This document shows positions 37,153-45,059 of a stretch of 64,000 bases of DNA, one piece after another. The notes beneath the pieces were generated by a model, which searched no databases, was not told the origin of the DNA, and saw nothing but the letters and a program-made list of their open reading frames with translations. The stretch is from NCBI RefSeq assembly GCF_023278185.1, contig NZ_CP066357.1, positions 338,732 through 402,731 of the forward strand. The letters run 5' to 3'. How positions within the stretch are numbered: the first letter of the stretch is position 1; each line of letters starts with the position of its first letter. A program made the position numbers and the translations under genes. Source of the DNA: Bradyrhizobium elkanii USDA 76 (lineage in GTDB: Bacteria > Pseudomonadota > Alphaproteobacteria > Rhizobiales > Xanthobacteraceae).

Positions 37153-37547
37153 GCGCCGCGCTCGATCGCAGTCACGATCTCCGCGATCCGCACCGCCGAC
37201 ACGTCCGCATCCAGGCGGACCGAAACCTTGCCAATCGTAATCTCGACGGGCCCCTCGCTCTTGCCTGACGCCACTGGATCGCTCAGCTCGATCGACACGA
37301 AATCCGCCGCGTCGTCCGTGACCAATGCGAGCCGGCCAGCACGCGCCAATCTGCGCCACGTCGTCAACTGCTGGGCCTTCACACCATAACGCCGTGCGAC
37401 ATCACATACCCGGGCGTCGGGCTTCATGCTCTCGAAAACAGCGCGCCCCTTGATCTCCGCAGACCATAACCGGCCTCCAGAACGCGTCCGGCGCGTAAGC
37501 TTCCCCACAAAGCCATCAGCTTCGGCTTCCTCCCCCGATTGTTCCAT
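37149..37547 (-). CDS. tnpA: IS66 TnpA (copy A)
   Basis: A helix-turn-helix protein: IKGRAVFESMKPDARVCDVA then RRYGVKAQQLTTWRRLARAG, ending VRLDADVSAVRIAEIVTAIE. I start at MEQSGEEAEAD (37547), preceded by GAGGAGACTGAAGGCG; the frame is open to 37619. About 132 residues, intact. Confidence 0.85.
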   Translation of the reverse strand: MEQSGEEAEADGFVGKLTRRTRSGGRLWSAEIKGRAVFESMKPDARVCDVARRYGVKAQQLTTWRRLARAGRLALVTDDAADFVSIELSDPVASGKSEGPVEITIGKVSVRLDADVSAVRIAEIVTAIERGA

Positions 37548-37736
37548 CGCCTTCAGTCTCCTCTCGGCTCTCTGACAAGCCAAGGATCGCAGAGCGAAAG
37601 CCGAAGCGAAACCAGTCAATCAAATGGGAGAAAAGCTCCGCTTACGACGTTGACGTTCCATTCGACACCTCCGGGCTCAATGAGCCTACTACAGGTGTCC
37701 ACTCATTCGGAGGAGGTCACAGCAAATTCTGCAACT

Positions 37737-39890
37737 CTAGCTGACCCCTGTTTGCGTCTGCCACAAGCGAAGGTAAGCGGCTTCACCCAGCAGATCAGTA
37801 TGCCTGCCTTCAGCAACGATCCGCCCCTTGTGTAACATGACAAGCTTCTCGGCAGTGCGGATGGTGCTGGGTCGGTGAGAGATGACCACGATGGTCTTGC
37901 CGGCGCCACGCAAATCATCAAGGAGCTGGTGAATGGTGGCTTCGGCAACGGAGTCCAGAGAAGAGGTAGGCTCGTCAAGGATCAGGATGTCCGGATCCCG
38001 ATACAGAGCTCGGGCCAACGAAAGGCGCTGCTTTTCGCCGCCAGAGAGCCGTACGCCGTTTTCGCCTAGATAGGCCTGGAAGCCTCCCGGCCAATTCTCG
38101 ATCGCCTCCCGCAGCCCAGTTTGATCGCAGACCTTCATGATCCTGTCGATCTCCGGTTCGAACTCGCCGAGCGCGATGTTCTCGATCAGCGAGCCTGAGA
38201 ATACGTCCGTCGACTGCGGTACCGAAGCAATAACCCTACGCAAGGATACGGTCGAGAAGTCTTTAAGGTCATAGGGACCGATCCGAATGCGGCCGCTTTC
38301 GAGCGGGTAGACGTTCTGCAGCAGCGCCGCAAGGGAGCTCTTGCCTGAGCCGCTTTCTCCCACCACGGCCGTCATTTCACCTCGACGAAAGGTGAGGTTA
38401 AGATCTTCAAAGAGCTTCGGCTGCGAGCCATGGCGGAAGGTGACGTTCTCCAGGCGGATATCACCAAGCTCGGATTTGGTGGCATCAATACCGCCGCTGC
38501 GTGCCGGCTCAAGGTCGAAAATCTCGAACAGGCGATCCGCCGCGATAAACGCGTCCTGAACGATTCTGTTGGTTTGGATCAGGTTGGCGACAGGCCGGGT
38601 GATATAGCCGAGCAGTGCGTAGCAGGAAAGTAACTCACCCGGAGTCACGGCCTGATCCATAGCAAGCGTCGCGCCAAACCACATTAGCAGGATTGTGAAG
38701 AGAGTTGAGAGAAAGGTAGAAGCATTGTCTCCGACGATCGAGATGAGGCCGGAGCTGTAGACCGATTGCAGGGTCTTGACAAAGCGAGTTTCCATCTTAA
38801 GGCAAGCGAAGCTCTCCACGCCGAAAGTCTTGACCGTGGAAACAGCTCCGAGTGATTCAACCAATTGCGCCTCCAGTTCGGCGGCATTCTCCATGATCGC
38901 GCGCTGGCGCTTCCTATTGAGTCGGTTAACGGTCCAATAGACTAAGACATATAGTGGGATGGAGATAGCCACGACCAAGGCGATCTTCCACGAGTAGATG
39001 AACATCAGGCCGAACGAGAACAGTATGACCAGCATGTTGACGAACATGGTGATCGAGACGTCGTTCAGAAAGCTCCTGATTTTCACCGCATCATTCATCC
39101 GGGAGACGATTTCTCCCATGCGCATGCTGTCGAAGAATTTTTGTGGTAGGCTTAGGATGTGATTGTAGTAGCCGAGGATCAAGCAGACATCGATCTTCTG
39201 ACCTGTTTGCAGGACTAGCCGGTTTCTGAGCAGGTTGATTACGATCTGCGGCACCAGGATCAGCAGCATCACGACGCTCATGAGATTGAGCAAATTGCGG
39301 TTGCCCGCTGTGATCACGTGGTCGACGATCTTCTGGACGTAAATGGCTGTCGACAGCCCCAGGAGGGTGGTTACCAGTGCGCCGACGAGAGCCTGCGTTA
39401 GCGCCGCTTTGTGCGATGCAAGCAGCCGGGCGAAGCGGAGAAGAGGTGAGGTGGTCTCATCGCGGCGCTTGAAGGTGTCGGCCGGAACCAGGAGCACCAG
39501 GACGCCAGTCCATTGCCTCTTGAATTCTTCATGCGATAGCTTGCGGATTTCGCCGTACGCGGGGTCCATGACGGTGACCCACCTCGTGTCGATCGCCTGG
39601 ATCACTACGAAGTGGTGCAAGACATCCTTGATGATCACATGCGCGATGGCCGGCTTGGGGATCTTGTACAAGCTGTCGAAGCCGCCCTTGACGCCCTTGG
39701 CAATGAACCCCAGCTGATGAGCCGCTAGCAGAAGACCCGACACGGTGGTGCCCGATTGGTCCGTCGACGCATACTGGCGAATGCGCGACAATGGCAACTT
39801 GTAACCGTAGAAGGCTCCAACGGAAGCGAGGCTGGCAGCCCCACAATCCGTGATGTCGCGCTGCTTGACTTTGATGATTTGACCCAACAT
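37737..39890 (-). CDS. Peptidase-containing ABC exporter (C39 protease, TMD, ATPase)
   Basis: A 717-residue PCAT-type transporter. Residues 1-140 form a C39 cysteine peptidase with the triad Cys16 (RDITDCGAAS), His93 (LHHFVVI) and Asp109 (VMDP), all present. A six-helix ABC membrane domain spans about 160-440. The ATPase follows, with Walker A GESGSGKSSL, Q-loop region VPQSTD, signature LSGGEKQRLSLARA, Walker B ILILDEPTSSLD and the switch HR in VISHRPS. Such proteins cut double-glycine leaders and export the core peptide. It starts 30 nt after hlyD, and two candidate substrates lie at 41554-41724 and 43538-43681. It is intact, so the system could be working. Confidence 0.95.
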   Translation of the reverse strand: MLGQIIKVKQRDITDCGAASLASVGAFYGYKLPLSRIRQYASTDQSGTTVSGLLLAAHQLGFIAKGVKGGFDSLYKIPKPAIAHVIIKDVLHHFVVIQAIDTRWVTVMDPAYGEIRKLSHEEFKRQWTGVLVLLVPADTFKRRDETTSPLLRFARLLASHKAALTQALVGALVTTLLGLSTAIYVQKIVDHVITAGNRNLLNLMSVVMLLILVPQIVINLLRNRLVLQTGQKIDVCLILGYYNHILSLPQKFFDSMRMGEIVSRMNDAVKIRSFLNDVSITMFVNMLVILFSFGLMFIYSWKIALVVAISIPLYVLVYWTVNRLNRKRQRAIMENAAELEAQLVESLGAVSTVKTFGVESFACLKMETRFVKTLQSVYSSGLISIVGDNASTFLSTLFTILLMWFGATLAMDQAVTPGELLSCYALLGYITRPVANLIQTNRIVQDAFIAADRLFEIFDLEPARSGGIDATKSELGDIRLENVTFRHGSQPKLFEDLNLTFRRGEMTAVVGESGSGKSSLAALLQNVYPLESGRIRIGPYDLKDFSTVSLRRVIASVPQSTDVFSGSLIENIALGEFEPEIDRIMKVCDQTGLREAIENWPGGFQAYLGENGVRLSGGEKQRLSLARALYRDPDILILDEPTSSLDSVAEATIHQLLDDLRGAGKTIVVISHRPSTIRTAEKLVMLHKGRIVAEGRHTDLLGEAAYLRLWQTQTGVS

Positions 39891-39920
39891 GGCGGCTCAC
39901 CGGCTTCTTGGAATGGATAA

Positions 39921-41180
39921 TTAACGAGCCGCTAGGACCGGGTTGAGCCAATCGTCAATCTCATTGTAGAGAAGTTGCAGCAGAGTGCGCTCCGCCACGA
40001 GAAAACGGGCTCTCACCGTCATGCCTTTCTTCAGATGACCAATGATGCCATTTGTGAGCTCGAGGTAACTGCGAGAAAGCGCGCAGCGAACCTTGAAGAC
40101 CGGGCTCTTCTCCTGCAGGGTAAAGTCCTGCGCGACGTCTAGCACTGTCGCGTCAATCATCCCCCATTGATTGTAGTTGAAGGCATCGACCTGGAGCCTC
40201 ACCGCCTGGCCAGGCTGCACGAAGCCGATGTCTTTGGGCGAAACGTAGATATCCGCCACCAGTTCGCCGTCGGGCGAGACCCAACCGACAGTTTGCCCCG
40301 CCTGGACGTAGCTGCCTGGGGTGACGCCGTTGAATTGCTCGAGTGCGCCGGACACGGGAGCGCGAATCTGGGTCAAGTCGCGTTCGTTCTCAAGTTGGTG
40401 CAAGCTGGCGGTGAGTTCCTGAAGGCGGAGGTTTGTATCGAAGAGCTGCTGATTCCATTCGGCGGATTTGCTCCGGACGAGGATCTCGCCCTTCACCTCG
40501 AGGCTCTGCAACGCGAAAGCCTTTTCTTCAACCGCCTTGGTGGGCGCTGCAGCAACCGCGACGAGTCGCTGAGCGCGCTCGAGTTCTGCCGCGGCGTTGC
40601 TGCGGGCATATTGGTTCTCCCGCAACAGGTTGAGAAAATGCAGGCGCTCGGCCGTGGCGAACTCCGAGCGGAGGCGGACTGGGGCGTCGGACTGTGCGCC
40701 GGAAGAGATCAGGGCCTGGAGGTCGCTGGCACGATCGCGCTTCAGACGGATTTCGCCTGTAAGCGCACCGATCTTTTCCTTAATGACCACATCGTCGAGA
40801 GCTAGGATCTCTCGTCCTTGTGCAACGAGATCGTTCTCGACGGCAAGAACACGAGAAATTCGTCCGGAGACGGGTGCTATCAGAGGAGTTTTCTCGATTG
40901 TGGGACGAATGGTACCGGCACTTTGAGCAGACAGCGTCACGGTGATGACTGGCAGCGACACAAACGTCGCAACGACAGACAACACAATTATCTTGTAGAT
41001 CGCCAAAGATCGTCCTGATTCTCGCGATAGGATGCTCTCTGCAGTGTAGCAGACCGTCTCCGGAGGCAGCATTACATCAGCCATAGCAGCCCTGTCACGG
41101 ATTACGACGATTGGCAGTGCCAAACGACTCATCAGGATTGAGCGACGCACGGGGAAGGTGCGCCAGCTATTGTCCTTCAC
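39921..41180 (-). CDS. HlyD-family periplasmic adaptor for peptide export
   Basis: A membrane fusion protein of 419 residues. A short cytosolic N-terminus is followed by one membrane helix (IYKIIVLSVVATFVSLPVIT), then the lipoyl half PLIAPVSGRISRVLAVENDL, a long coiled coil (about 140-280), the second lipoyl half IRAPVSGALEQFNGVTPGSY, and the barrel region with FVQPGQAVRLQVDAFNYNQW. It bridges the C39 ABC exporter to the outer membrane. The GTG at 41180 has no good ribosome site. An AAGGAG-preceded ATG at 41215 instead opens a 10-codon reading (MKVDTLVGYP) that stops at 41183 in another frame, suggesting either coupled translation or a one-base loss in the original 5' end. Confidence 0.9.
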   Translation of the reverse strand: MKDNSWRTFPVRRSILMSRLALPIVVIRDRAAMADVMLPPETVCYTAESILSRESGRSLAIYKIIVLSVVATFVSLPVITVTLSAQSAGTIRPTIEKTPLIAPVSGRISRVLAVENDLVAQGREILALDDVVIKEKIGALTGEIRLKRDRASDLQALISSGAQSDAPVRLRSEFATAERLHFLNLLRENQYARSNAAAELERAQRLVAVAAAPTKAVEEKAFALQSLEVKGEILVRSKSAEWNQQLFDTNLRLQELTASLHQLENERDLTQIRAPVSGALEQFNGVTPGSYVQAGQTVGWVSPDGELVADIYVSPKDIGFVQPGQAVRLQVDAFNYNQWGMIDATVLDVAQDFTLQEKSPVFKVRCALSRSYLELTNGIIGHLKKGMTVRARFLVAERTLLQLLYNEIDDWLNPVLAAR

Positions 41181-41182
41181 AC

Positions 41183-41215
41183 CTAAGGGTAGCCAACTAA
41201 CGTATCGACTTTCAT
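41183..41215 (-). other. 10-codon reading with strong ribosome site just upstream of hlyD
   Basis: AAGGAG, 6 nt, then ATG and codons for MKVDTLVGYP and TAG. The stop lies 2 nt before the hlyD GTG (41180), the layout of termination-reinitiation. An equally good reading is that this is the true hlyD start, thrown out of frame by an indel or a sequencing error. Confidence 0.5.
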
Positions 41216-41290
41216 TGTTATCTCCTTGTCAGATGTGGAACACTCGCTGGTGCTGCTCGGCCAATTTCGTTGATTACCCGAAAAGAGGTG

Positions 41291-41314
41291 TGGAGCGATC
41301 ATGCGATTGCTCCA
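41291..41314 (-). terminator. Hairpin between the peptide pseudogene and hlyD
   Basis: Arms 41291-41300 and 41305-41314 pair over 10 bp with one G-U-type mismatch (TGGAGC..ATC). On the minus strand it is followed by CACCTCTTTTC. It could end transcription from the 41.7-kb peptide gene or attenuate read-through into hlyD. The rest of 41216-41511 shows no gene. Confidence 0.45.
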
Positions 41315-41511
41315 CAACAAATCCAGAGCAGCCGCTTTGTATTTGATTTGCATTCGATCCTGCCACTCAGCTGAGAGCCCCCGCACGCCGGTGAAGTCTT
41401 ATCGTTGCGCCCGCGACAGAGCCGTTGAACGGAATTTCTCAAACGTTCAACCGCGGCGCGCCCAAAGACCTTTCGTCCGGCGCGAAACTTTCGCGGGGCG
41501 GCATGAAGAAG

Positions 41512-41537
41512 AGCCTGCCTGGCGCCGCAGGCAGGCT
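41512..41537 (-). terminator. Terminator-like hairpin after the minus-strand peptide gene
   Basis: A perfect 10-bp stem AGCCTGCCTG/CAGGCAGGCT with a 6-nt loop, starting 16 nt after the TAA at 41554, followed on the minus strand by CTTCTTC. The position mirrors that of the hairpin after the plus-strand peptide gene (43693-43723). Confidence 0.6.
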
Positions 41538-41553
41538 GCAGACACTTTTGCAA

Positions 41554-41724
41554 TTAAGGGCTAGGCTCCTCAGGGCAAGGAATTGGAATGATGCTGCAAC
41601 CACCGCCCTCAATGGGACGAACCTCCCAACCGCAACCGCGCCACGTCCGAGCGATACCTTCCTTCCCGCAGTTGCCCATGCTTCTTCAGGAGTCAATTCC
41701 GGAAGCTGACATATAGCTTCTCAT
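41554..41724 (-). pseudogene. Second double-glycine peptide precursor, frame-split
   Basis: AAAAGGAAACAAC precedes an ATG at 41724. The direct frame gives MRSYMSASGIDS and a TGA. One base over, the sequence reads QLPELTPEEAWATAGR, which lines up with ELTFEDACAAVGGQ of the intact peptide at 43538 (identical E, L, T, E, A, A, G positions). Back in the ATG frame the last part reads WEVRPIEGGGCSIIPIPCPE then EPSP and TAA, a short Pro-rich end with two Cys, like the CVWNPDEQKWSCPP core of the other peptide. So leader and core are recognisable but two frame changes separate them. The homologous promoter, ribosome site and terminator argue that this was a real gene. It could instead be an intact gene with sequencing errors. 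Confidence 0.5.
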
Positions 41725-41788
41725 GTTGTTTCCTTTTCAATAGCCGTGAGTGTGGTCGACCAGCAACTGCTGCCGACCCCGTAGCAAC

Positions 41789-41804
41789 TTCAAGTCTCGT
41801 GCCA
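41789..41804 (-). promoter_or_regulatory. -24/-12 (sigma54)-like promoter of the minus-strand peptide gene
   Basis: On the minus strand TGGCACG-AGAC-TTGAA, matching the RpoN consensus TGGCACG-N4-TTGCA except for A in place of C in the -12 GC. It lies 64 nt before the ATG at 41724. The same element with the same deviation precedes the other peptide gene (43470-43485). No exact TGT-N10-ACA NifA site was found nearby. Confidence 0.5.
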
Positions 41805-41934
41805 ACTGCTCAGGAACGGCAGAAAACGCTCTCCTTGCTTTTATGATGCTAAACAGCAAATGTGCGGCAGACCGCCCGAACATCATTGTGGTTGCAAATG
41901 CGACAAATCGAACAGGGCGAACACGGCATGCTTC

Positions 41935-42040
41935 AGGAAGCCTTCGAGCTATCCGCCAGCTCACGTCGCTACCACCGCCCAACCTGGGCAAATCCAACAG
42001 CCGGGGCGAACTCAGGACTTGATAACACTTAGGGGCAAAA
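41935..42040 (+). pseudogene. IS3 orfB 3' end scrap
   Basis: The nucleotide sequence ACCACCGCCCAACC..GGCAAATCCAAC and GGCGAACTCAG matches the end of the orfB at 4172-4446, out of frame. Only about 100 bp remain. Confidence 0.65.
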
Positions 42041-42159
42041 GGTCATGCCCCCTCAGCGTCACGAGCAATTGCCCCTTCTTGGATAGCTGAGGAGAGAGCG
42101 AATGAACGAGGAACGAATCACGGAAGGCTCCTCGTGGATTGATCCACGGGGGGCAGGTG

Positions 42160-42385
42160 ATGAAGACGCCGGATGACGTGGCGGACGTGTTGCGCCTGAG
42201 GGCGTGCGGCTGGCTCTGAAGCGGATTCCGCGGCAGCTGGGCTGCAGCCATCTCGGTGAAAGACTACGTGGTGGCGGGCGGGGTGAAACGTTCAAGTCGC
42301 CTGAACGCCCCGAAACGACTCCATGGCCTTCAGGGTTGGCTGCGCGAGAGGTTCATTCGGCATCGCGGCAATGCGGATGTCGCCG
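42160..42385 (+). pseudogene. IS21 istA N-terminal fragment
   Basis: MKTPDDVADVLRLRACGW, then (frame-shifted) KDYVVAGGVKR and GLQGWLRERFIRHRGNADV, is the start of an IS21-family IstA with its helix-turn-helix. The rest is absent. Confidence 0.65.
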
Positions 42386-42403
42386 CGGCCCCACTAGGTC
42401 GCT

Positions 42404-43295
42404 TTCGGTATCATCAAAGAAGCAGCGGGGCGAGCTGAGCGATCAAATCCAAATCGCTTGGCAGGCTTGGGCAAAGAACGGCGCAGAGTGCGACGCGTCG
42501 GGGCGCATAAAAGCGATTGTTCGCGTCGGTTTGCATACGTCCAGAGTGTGTTTCAGCTGCATGGCGTTGATGGGAACGAGCAGCCGGTTTTGCGGCTTAA
42601 ATTGAGCCGCGGGCTGGTTTAGAAGTTCTTCAAGCGCTGCCGCGTGCGCTTGTGGCTCTGGAGGCCTGCGGGCATCGCATTGTTAGGCGTGGGAATTGCA
42701 ATCAAACCGGCATGAAGTGGCGATGATGCCGATCGCAATATATTTGCGTGCGGCAAGCCGGCCGAAACTGCGTAAGAACTTTGTGCCCATCAAAAGTCCC
42801 GAGCAAGGGCGCACAAATGTTGGAGCGTGTGCGCAACCAGTTCATCGGCAGGCGGACCCGGTTTGCCAATTCAATCCGCGGCTACGCCGCGGAATACGGC
42901 TTTGCCGCGCCTAAGGGGCTTTCGCGGTTGCTGATCGACATTCAGGCCGACGCAAAGTCTCCGACTTTACAAAGCAGCTGGGTGGACGCTCTGGCAGCAG
43001 AACTGGCGCACGTCGAGGACCAGATCGCAAAGGTCGGCAAGTAGCTCATGCAACTCCGCCGGAGTAAAGAGATGAGTGAACGGCTGCCGGCTATCTCGGG
43101 GGTCGATTCGATCGTTGCGAGCTGCTGTCGATCAAGGTCGTGGATGCGCGCGGGTTCAAGTCGGCAAGAAACTTTGCGGCATGGCTCTGCCTGAAACTAA
43201 AGAACCGCTCGACGGCCGGAAAGAACAGGCTTGGCCTGACTACACGCGCCGGCGACAGCATCAAGAAGTGGCTCGAGCGGAAGATGAATTAGGGA
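42404..43295 (+). pseudogene. Heavily decayed IS110 transposase
   Basis: Successive scraps run in IS110 order: VFQLHGVDGNEQPVLR, FVPIKSPEQG, LERVRNQFIGRRTRFANSIR, GYAAEYGFAAPKGLSRLL and RGFKSARNFAAWLCLKLKN. They are interrupted by stops, frame changes and deletions. From 43296 to the promoter at 43470 nothing is recognisable. Confidence 0.7.
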
Positions 43296-43469
43296 CGGCG
43301 AGGGAAAGCCGACATCGGAATGCGCGTCGGCACAACGAAAGGGAATGCTGGATACGCGCCGCGACATGAATGTCCAGCAGACGACGTTGGCACGAAGAGA
43401 CCGCCGCGCTTTTCACATACGCTCCGGCAAAAAAGGCCTGTTTGGCGCCTCTATCGCCACTCCGCTGCG

Positions 43470-43485
43470 TGGCACGCGATTTGAA
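43470..43485 (+). promoter_or_regulatory. -24/-12 (sigma54)-like promoter of the intact peptide gene
   Basis: TGGCACG-CGAT-TTGAA at 43470-43485, 52 nt before the ATG. It has the -24 GG and correct spacing, with the -12 GC changed to GA, as in the twin element at 41789-41804. A TGT-N10-ACG at 43371-43386 is one base off a NifA upstream site and about 85 nt away, which is a usual distance. Confidence 0.5.
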
Positions 43486-43537
43486 TTCTCTGCGTTGCGG
43501 CAGCGGCAGCTGACGCCTTGTAGGAAAGGAAACAACT

Positions 43538-43681
43538 ATGGATATCTCAGATTATGGCGTAACCGAACTGACTTTCGAAGATGCGTGCGCCGCTGTCGGC
43601 GGTCAGCCTTGGTGTGTTTGGAACCCGGATGAGCAGAAATGGTCCTGCCCCCCCCTGAGCTCTCACGAGGAGCTCTTGTAA
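43538..43681 (+). CDS. Double-glycine leader peptide, putative exported RiPP/bacteriocin-type precursor (47 aa)
   Basis: A short gene opened by TAGGAAAGGAAACAACT then ATG. The 22-residue leader MDISDYGVTELTFEDACAAV ends in GG and fits the double-glycine consensus: Leu at -12, acidic residues at -9 and -8, Ala at -7 and -4, Gly at -2 and -1. The predicted 25-residue core starts QPW, contains the Cys pair CVWNPDEQKWSC (10 residues between, possible disulphide), three Trp, and ends PPLSSHEELL, acidic. C39 exporters such as the one at 37737-39890 cut after GG. A sigma54-like promoter precedes the gene and a perfect hairpin follows its stop by 11 nt. I know no named family for it, and no modification enzyme is evident nearby. 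Confidence 0.72.
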   Translation: MDISDYGVTELTFEDACAAVGGQPWCVWNPDEQKWSCPPLSSHEELL

Positions 43682-43692
43682 AGGCATTTTGT

Positions 43693-43723
43693 AGCCGGTC
43701 CGCGGCGCAGCCACGGACCGGCT
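43693..43723 (+). terminator. Terminator-like hairpin after the peptide gene
   Basis: Perfect 10-bp arms AGCCGGTCCG (43693-43702) and CGGACCGGCT (43714-43723) with an 11-nt loop. A T4 tract precedes it rather than follows, so termination may be weak or factor-assisted, or the stem may protect the mRNA end. Confidence 0.6.
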
Positions 43724-43804
43724 TACCCCAGAACTCCTTTCGCGTGTCCGTAAGGACGCAGCCCTGGAAGGATTTCTGGTTCATCGTAGCCACCAGCAGC
43801 GAAG

Positions 43805-44179
43805 ATGAAACAGAAATCCGGACCGGGCAAAGCGTCGGCAGACCAAGTGCGAAAGGACATTCGGCGCCAGAACCGCCGGCAGTATTCGGCGGAAGAGAAG
43901 ATCCGCATCGTGCTGGAAGGATTGCGCGGCGAGGAGAACATCTCCGAGCTTTGTCGCCGAGAAGGCATTGCCGCCTCGATGTGTACTACGGCTGGTCCAA
44001 GGAGTTCTCGAGGCCGGCAAGCGCCGCCTGGCCGGCGACACGGCACGAGCTACGACCTCCGGCGAGGTGAAGGACCTCCGCCGGGAGGCCGCCGCCTTGA
44101 AGGAGGCCGTCGCCGATCTGCCCCTGGAGAACCGTCTGTTCAAACAAGTATGAACGGAGATGGGGAGGACGAGGCATGA
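43805..44179 (+). pseudogene. IS3 orfA, frameshifted
   Basis: RRQYSAEEKIRIVLEGLRGE and ENISELCRREGIAASM form the helix-turn-helix. After a one-base change the rest reads VLEAGKRRLAGDTARATTSG, then EVKDLRREAAALKEAVADLP and LENRLFK, the coiled-coil tail, in a second frame, and NGDGEDEA in a third. Confidence 0.8.
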
Positions 44180-44966
44180 GGTATCCCGCCTCAGAGAAGG
44201 CCGAGATCATCCATTTGGTCGAGCAATCGCACCTTCCGGCCAAGCGCACACTGGACAAGCTCGGGATCCCGCGCGCCACATTCTATCGCTGGTATGATCG
44301 CTACCGCGAGGGAGGCGTTGAGGCGCTGGCCGATCATCGGTCTCGACCAGACCGGGTCTGGAACCGCATCCCGGACGATGTGCGGGGCCAGATCATCGAC
44401 CTGGCGCTGGAGTTACCTGAGCTGTCGCCACGCGAGCTGGCCGTGCGGTTCACCGACGAACGAAAGTACTTTGTATCCGAGGCGTCGATCTATCGGCTGC
44501 TGAAGGCGCATGACCTCATCACCAGCCCGGCCTATGTGGTGATCGAGGCCGCGAACGAGTTCGAGGACAAGACGACGGCGCCGTCGCGCACTGGCCAAGG
44601 CTTCTCAGCGACAATGGTTCGAGTTACGTGGCGGATGATCTGGCCGAGTGGCTCGACCAGAAGGGCATGCAGCATGTGCGCGGCGCTCCGTACCATCCTC
44701 AGACCCAGGGAAAGATCGAGCGCTGGCATCAGACGCTGAAGAACCGCATCCTGCTCGACAACTATTACCTACCCGGTGATCTCGAGCGTCAAGTAGGAGC
44801 CTTCGTCGAACACTATAATCACGTCCGCTATCATGAGAGCATCGACAACCTCACGCCAGCCGATGTCTACTTCGGCAGGGCTGAGGCGATCCTCGCAGAA
44901 CGAAACCGCATCAAGCGCGACACCATCGCGAACCGCCGCTTGCAGCATCAACTGCAGGTCGCTTAA
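44176..44966 (+). pseudogene. IS3 orfB with an internal deletion
   Basis: It begins MRYPASEKAEIIHLVEQSHL, then TLDKLGIPRATFYRWYDRYR and a long intact region up to VVIEAANEFEDKTTAP. There, roughly 200-300 bp of the catalytic core (first Asp region) are missing and the frame changes. It resumes LLSDNGSSYVADDLAEWLDQ, HPQTQGKIERWHQTLKNRIL (Glu) and ends RRLQHQLQVA. It is inactive. Confidence 0.85.
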
Positions 44967-45059
44967 ACTCTAACCCTGATGAACCAGAGCCTCCCTTCTC
45001 AAAAAGCCTGACCAGTCTCAAATTATCTGACGACGGACAAAAAGCTTCGAACGCTCAGG

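Larger units (their letters stand above)
35005..37645 (-). mobile_element. IS66 copy A (2,641 bp)
   Basis: The ends GTAAGCGACGTTCGC at 35005 and (reverse) GTAAGCGGAGCTTTTC at 37645 bound tnpA, tnpB and tnpC, all intact. The copy at 48710-51357 is nearly identical, differing by a 7-nt duplication and a few substitutions. The flanks are not duplicated: the left is an IS256 start, and the right is ATGGAACGTCAACG on the minus strand, which looks like the first codons of an IS3 orfA (37646-37661). Loss of the duplications suggests recombination after insertion. Confidence 0.92.
43777..44986 (+). mobile_element. Damaged IS3-family element
   Basis: The ends TCTGGTTCATC (left, 43775-43785) and its inverse GATGAACCAGA (44978-44988) bound decayed orfA and orfB. 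It lies about 55 bp after the peptide gene's hairpin and may have separated that gene from something downstream. No target duplication was found. Confidence 0.65.

Noticed and set aside
41439..41696. An 85-codon minus-strand reading starting within the second peptide leader (LTPEEAWATAGRK..)
   Set aside because: The leader motif is in this frame, but beyond it the reading runs through the terminator-like hairpin and ends without a Cys-pair core, so it is probably not the natural product.
43371..43386. TGT-N10-ACG as a NifA upstream site for the intact peptide gene
   Set aside because: One base off the TGT-N10-ACA rule and not found at the twin gene, so not listed as a feature.
43390..43405. 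A further TGGCACG upstream of the peptide gene
   Set aside because: It is not followed by a -12-like box at the right distance (TGGCACG-AAGA-GACC).
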